45,692 nucleotides of DNA. Origin: an uncultured Clostridium sp. (GTDB taxonomy: Bacteria; Bacillota; Clostridia; TANB77; CAG-508). The notes under the pieces are model-generated. The model saw only the letters and a list, made by a program, of their open reading frames with translations. It was not told where the DNA came from and did not search any database. This document shows, piece after piece, positions 42,942 to 45,692 of this stretch (position 1 is the stretch's first letter; every line of letters starts with the position of its first letter). The translations under genes were made by a program, and so were the position numbers. Location of the stretch: positions 1 through 45,692 of the forward strand of contig CAOKQZ010000013.1 of assembly GCA_948471055.1 (NCBI GenBank), given 5' to 3'.

Positions 42942-43430
42942 ATGGAAGAAACACAAGTAGAATTAAAAGAAAAGGTTGTTGCAATCAACAGAGTTGCAAA
43001 AGTTGTAAAAGGTGGTAGAACATTTCGTTTTAGTGCAGTTGTGGTTGTTGGAGATGGAAATGGACACGTTGGTGTAGGAAATGGTAAAGCAGCAGAAGTT
43101 CCAGATGCCATTAAAAAAGCCATTGAAGATGCAAAGAAAAACTTAATTACCGTTCCCGTTGTAGGAACAACCATTCCTCATGAATATATTGGAAAATTTG
43201 GTAGTGCCAATGTTATGTTAAAACCTGCAGCAGAAGGTACTGGAGTTATTGCCGGAGGTAGTGTAAGACCAGTTCTAGAACTTGCAGGGTATAAAGACAT
43301 TAGAACAAAAGTATTAGGAACAAACAATCCAAGAAACGTTGTATATGCAACACTTAATGGATTAGCTAGCATGAGCACAATCGAACAAGTTGCCAAAAAA
43401 AGAGGAAAAAGAGTAGAAGATATTATGTAA
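42942..43430 (+). CDS. rpsE: 30S ribosomal protein S5
   Basis: 162 residues: [101 protein letters not shown]. The ATG at 42942 follows AAGGAGGG; an ATG at 42915 lies before the RBS and is rejected. S5 affects decoding fidelity and forms the mRNA entry with S3 and S4. Confidence 0.97.
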   Translation: MEETQVELKEKVVAINRVAKVVKGGRTFRFSAVVVVGDGNGHVGVGNGKAAEVPDAIKKAIEDAKKNLITVPVVGTTIPHEYIGKFGSANVMLKPAAEGTGVIAGGSVRPVLELAGYKDIRTKVLGTNNPRNVVYATLNGLASMSTIEQVAKKRGKRVEDIM

Positions 43431-43452
43431 GAAGAGGGAGGTGCAGGATAAA

Positions 43453-43887
43453 ATGAGATTAGACGATTTAAGCCCAGCACAAGAAAGAGTAACTAGAAGA
43501 AGAGTTGGTCGCGGAATTGGTTCCGGACTTGGAAAAACTTCTGGAAAAGGACATAAAGGACAAAAAGCAAGAAGTGGTGGAGGAGTAAGAAGAGGTTTTG
43601 AAGGTGGTCAAACACCATTATATAGAAGATTACCAAAAAGAGGATTTACGAATATTTTTGCAAAAGATTATGTAGAAGTAACCCTAACAATGCTTAATCA
43701 GTCGAAAAGCGAGGAGGTAACTGCCCAAAGCTTAGTAGAAGAAGGAATTATCTCAAAAGCCAAAGATGGTATTGTGGTTCTTGCTACTGGTAATTTAGAG
43801 AAAAAATTAACAGTAAAAGCAAAGAGATTTACAAAAGCAGCAAAAGAAAAAATTGAAGCTGTTGGTGGAAAGACAGAGGTGATTTAA
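43453..43887 (+). CDS. rplO: 50S ribosomal protein L15
   Basis: 144 residues: [65 protein letters not shown]. In most Firmicutes rpmD (L30) lies between rpsE and rplO; here only 22 bases separate them, so L30 is absent from this locus. ATG 43453 after GGGAGGTGC. Confidence 0.97.
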   Translation: MRLDDLSPAQERVTRRRVGRGIGSGLGKTSGKGHKGQKARSGGGVRRGFEGGQTPLYRRLPKRGFTNIFAKDYVEVTLTMLNQSKSEEVTAQSLVEEGIISKAKDGIVVLATGNLEKKLTVKAKRFTKAAKEKIEAVGGKTEVI

Positions 43888-45207
43888 TTGTTTAAAACAA
43901 TCAAGAATGCCTTAAAAACAGAAGAAGTTCGAAAACGTTTATTATATACCTTAGTATTAATTATTGTTTTTAGACTAGGATGTTTTATTACTGTTCCAGG
44001 TGTTGATACCTTTGCACTAAGCGAAGCAATGGGGTCAACCGAAGGAATTGGTGGATTAATTAATATTATTTCCGGAGGAGCATTTTCAAGATTTTCTATT
44101 TTTGCGATGACCATTAGCCCATACATTACGGCTTCTATTGTTATTCAATTATTGGCAATGGTAATACCAGCATTAGAACGTTTAGCAAAAGAAGGTGGAG
44201 AAGAAGGAAGACAAAAAATGAATCGATATACCAAATACTTAACAATCGTTCTTGCGATCGTAGAAGGATTAGGAATATATCTTTCATATCAATCTTCTGG
44301 AATATTCATTAACCCAGGATTTTTAACAGGATTTATTGTTGTTCTTTCACTTGTAGCAGGTACAGCACTTTTAATGTGGCTTGGAGAACAAATTACCAAC
44401 AAGGGAATTGGAAATGGAATTTCGATTATTATCTTTATTGGTATTGTTTCTGGTTTGCCAAGTGCTGTAACAACCATATGGGGATTAATATTGGGAACAG
44501 GTACTTTTAGTACTACCGGATTATTAGTATCACTAGGTATTATTATAGGAGCGATTATTTTAGTAGCTGGTGTTGTATTTGTACAAACAGCAGAAAGAAG
44601 GATACCAGTACAATATGCTAAAAAAGTAGTAGGAAGAAAAATGGTAGGGGCACAAAACACCCATATTCCATTAAAACTTGCTATGGCAGGTGTTATGCCA
44701 GTTATTTTTGCAAGTAGTTTTATGACATTTCCAGCAATGATTTTACAAATGTTTATAAAAGACATTGCGACACAAACGGGATTTTGGGCAGGAGTATATA
44801 AATTCTCTATTGCCACATCAACCTCGAATGTGCCAGTAGGATATACCATAGCAAATGCACTTGTATATTTACTATTAATAGTAGGATTTACCTTTTTCTA
44901 TACCTATGCCACTTTCAATCCAGCGGAAGTAGCAAACAATATTAAGAAAAATGGTGGATTTATCCCAGGAATTCGTGCAGGAAGACCAACTACCGAATAT
45001 TTAACTAGCGTTATTTCCAAAATAACATGGTTTGGAGGATTTTTCCTAAGCTTAATAGCAATATTACCAATGCTAATCCGTTTCACAGGATTAAACATCG
45101 CATTTGGAGGAACATCCATCCTAATCGTAGTAGGTGTAGCACTAGAAACTGTACAACAACTAGAATCATTGTTGATGATGAGACATTATAAAGGATTTTT
45201 AAATTAA
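43888..45207 (+). CDS. secY: Protein translocase subunit SecY
   Basis: 439 residues with ten predicted membrane helices. FKTIKNALKTEEVRKRLLYTLVLIIVFRLGCFITVPGVD starts helix 1; the plug-region GGAFSRFSIFAMTISPYITASIVIQLL, and RPTTEYLTSVISKITWFGG near the C-terminal cytoplasmic loop. The core of the Sec channel. TTG start directly after the L15 stop, RBS AGAGGTGA inside rplO. Followed by a terminator, so the operon ends here and adk/map/infA are not continued. Confidence 0.97.
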   Translation: MFKTIKNALKTEEVRKRLLYTLVLIIVFRLGCFITVPGVDTFALSEAMGSTEGIGGLINIISGGAFSRFSIFAMTISPYITASIVIQLLAMVIPALERLAKEGGEEGRQKMNRYTKYLTIVLAIVEGLGIYLSYQSSGIFINPGFLTGFIVVLSLVAGTALLMWLGEQITNKGIGNGISIIIFIGIVSGLPSAVTTIWGLILGTGTFSTTGLLVSLGIIIGAIILVAGVVFVQTAERRIPVQYAKKVVGRKMVGAQNTHIPLKLAMAGVMPVIFASSFMTFPAMILQMFIKDIATQTGFWAGVYKFSIATSTSNVPVGYTIANALVYLLLIVGFTFFYTYATFNPAEVANNIKKNGGFIPGIRAGRPTTEYLTSVISKITWFGGFFLSLIAILPMLIRFTGLNIAFGGTSILIVVGVALETVQQLESLLMMRHYKGFLN

Positions 45208-45226
45208 ATGATTTGTAAAATAAACA

Positions 45227-45264
45227 ATAAAAAAGCCAATGCCAAAGCAAAGGCTTTTTTATTA
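45227..45264 (+). terminator. Terminator of the S10-spc operon
   Basis: AATAAAAAAGCC pairs with GGCTTTTTTATT with a loop from AATGCC to AAGCAAA. Confidence 0.75.
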
Positions 45265-45270
45265 TTTAAA

Positions 45271-45330
45271 CAACAAGGTTCTGGGAGACCTCATCCATAG
45301 GCTTTGCCTGTGCGGTGGGTCAGGTTCTTA
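45271..45330 (+). repeat. Hairpin repeat, distant member of the GGTTCTTA family
   Basis: GGTTCTGGGAGACC and GGTGGGTCAGGTTCTTATTTT flank a stem (GGC/GCC core). The GGGTTCTTA-like 3' end recalls the repeats at 4527, 7071 and 8219. Confidence 0.4.
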
Positions 45331-45338
45331 TTTTGGTA

Positions 45339-45545
45339 CTAAAAACATGAACGGTACCTACACGTATGGCGATGCGGACATGTCATAGGATGCGGACAAG
45401 GACTAAATATAAGGCTGGTACTTATTGGAAGACGCTTGTATGCTTTATAATGCTTTCTGCGATTTTCTAAGCAAGGATCATAAAACCTCCTTTGTTTCTG
45501 TTCCCACCGTTCCACGTTGTTACCTTTCTTACTGAAATTTTTCAT
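45339..45545 (-). CDS. Small Cys/His-rich protein, unknown
   Basis: 68 residues: MKNFSKKGNNVERWEQKQRRF then a basic YDPCLENRRKHYKAYKRLP and a C-terminal SPCPHPMTCPHRHTCRYRSC with five Cys and three His, a plausible metal-binding or cross-linked coat-type tail. Not recognised. The ATG at 45545 has a strong RBS (GGAGGTTTCTT), and a consensus promoter lies upstream, so expression is likely. A longer open frame to 45623 would run over the promoter and is rejected. The last 20 codons contain repeated GATGCGGACA-like units (on the plus strand), so part of the tail may have arisen by duplication. Confidence 0.6.
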   Translation of the reverse strand: MKNFSKKGNNVERWEQKQRRFYDPCLENRRKHYKAYKRLPISTSLIFSPCPHPMTCPHRHTCRYRSCF

Positions 45546-45594
45546 AAGAAACCTCCATTTCATACATATTGAATCTACAACGGATAACGAAAAG

Positions 45595-45623
45595 ATTATA
45601 CCATATTTATATAAAACATGCAA
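45595..45623 (-). promoter_or_regulatory. Promoter of the Cys/His-rich small gene
   Basis: On the minus strand TTGCAT (45623-45618), 17 bases, TATAAT (45600-45595). Confidence 0.65.
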
Positions 45624-45692
45624 TAATTGACTAAAAGAAGTATGAGTTTTTTTCGCTGGGGAATTCCCTAGATTTCAATATTTTTAAGCTCT

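Noticed and set aside
1..45692. CRISPR array, tRNA or rRNA genes
   Set aside because: No regularly spaced repeats and no cloverleaf or rRNA segments were recognised on either strand.

Overview
This is a low-GC, endospore-forming member of the Firmicutes, most likely an uncultured Clostridia relative. The evidence is yqfC/yqfD, spoIVB, spoVG with a sigma-H-type promoter, an alpha/beta SASP, and a Gram-positive S10-spc ribosomal operon with zinc-type S14. Positions 1-1740 hold a decayed polysaccharide deacetylase and a type IV prepilin-like protein with a variable C-terminus. Positions 1775-9883 hold the yqfC-yqfD-(unknown)-ybeY-dgkA-DUF3048-era-yqzL-recO-hpf housekeeping and sporulation cluster. 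An AAA_14/DUF4143 ATPase cassette flanked by a duplicated terminator follows, then a SASP gene and a Cof-type HAD phosphatase.

Positions 12854-24522 carry an eleven-gene Tad-like secretion/pilus locus. It has a SAF-domain CpaB, two MinD/CpaE-like proteins, a CpaF/TadA ATPase, one long protein that looks like TadB and TadC in a single chain, and a series of small proteins that start directly with a pilin-like hydrophobic helix (MENASKAL...) with no leader. No prepilin peptidase is in the window. spoIVB, murC, spoVG and pepV follow. Next comes a disturbed stretch (30.7-33.3 kb) where a second variable prepilin gene is split by a DUF1016/YhcG nuclease gene bracketed by related palindromes. From 33.4 kb a consensus promoter and an attenuator-like leader drive rpsJ through secY. 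rpmD is absent and there is an extra small ORF between rplW and rplB.

The most striking result is about decoding. Five genes that look broken (yqfD, recO, a HAD phosphatase, a pilin-like gene and spoIVB) contain six +1 frameshifts. Every one is an in-frame CGG codon: skipping the C lets GGT or GGA be read as glycine and restores the full-length family protein. In the roughly forty intact genes I found in-frame CGG only once (30582-30584), plus once in a dead pseudogene, whereas CGT, CGC, CGA, AGA and AGG are all used. The best reading is that CGG has lost normal arginine decoding here and acts as a +1 frameshift site or as a CGGN four-base glycine codon. I know of no description of this in bacteria. 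Everything here comes from reading the sequence by eye; no searches or alignments were run.
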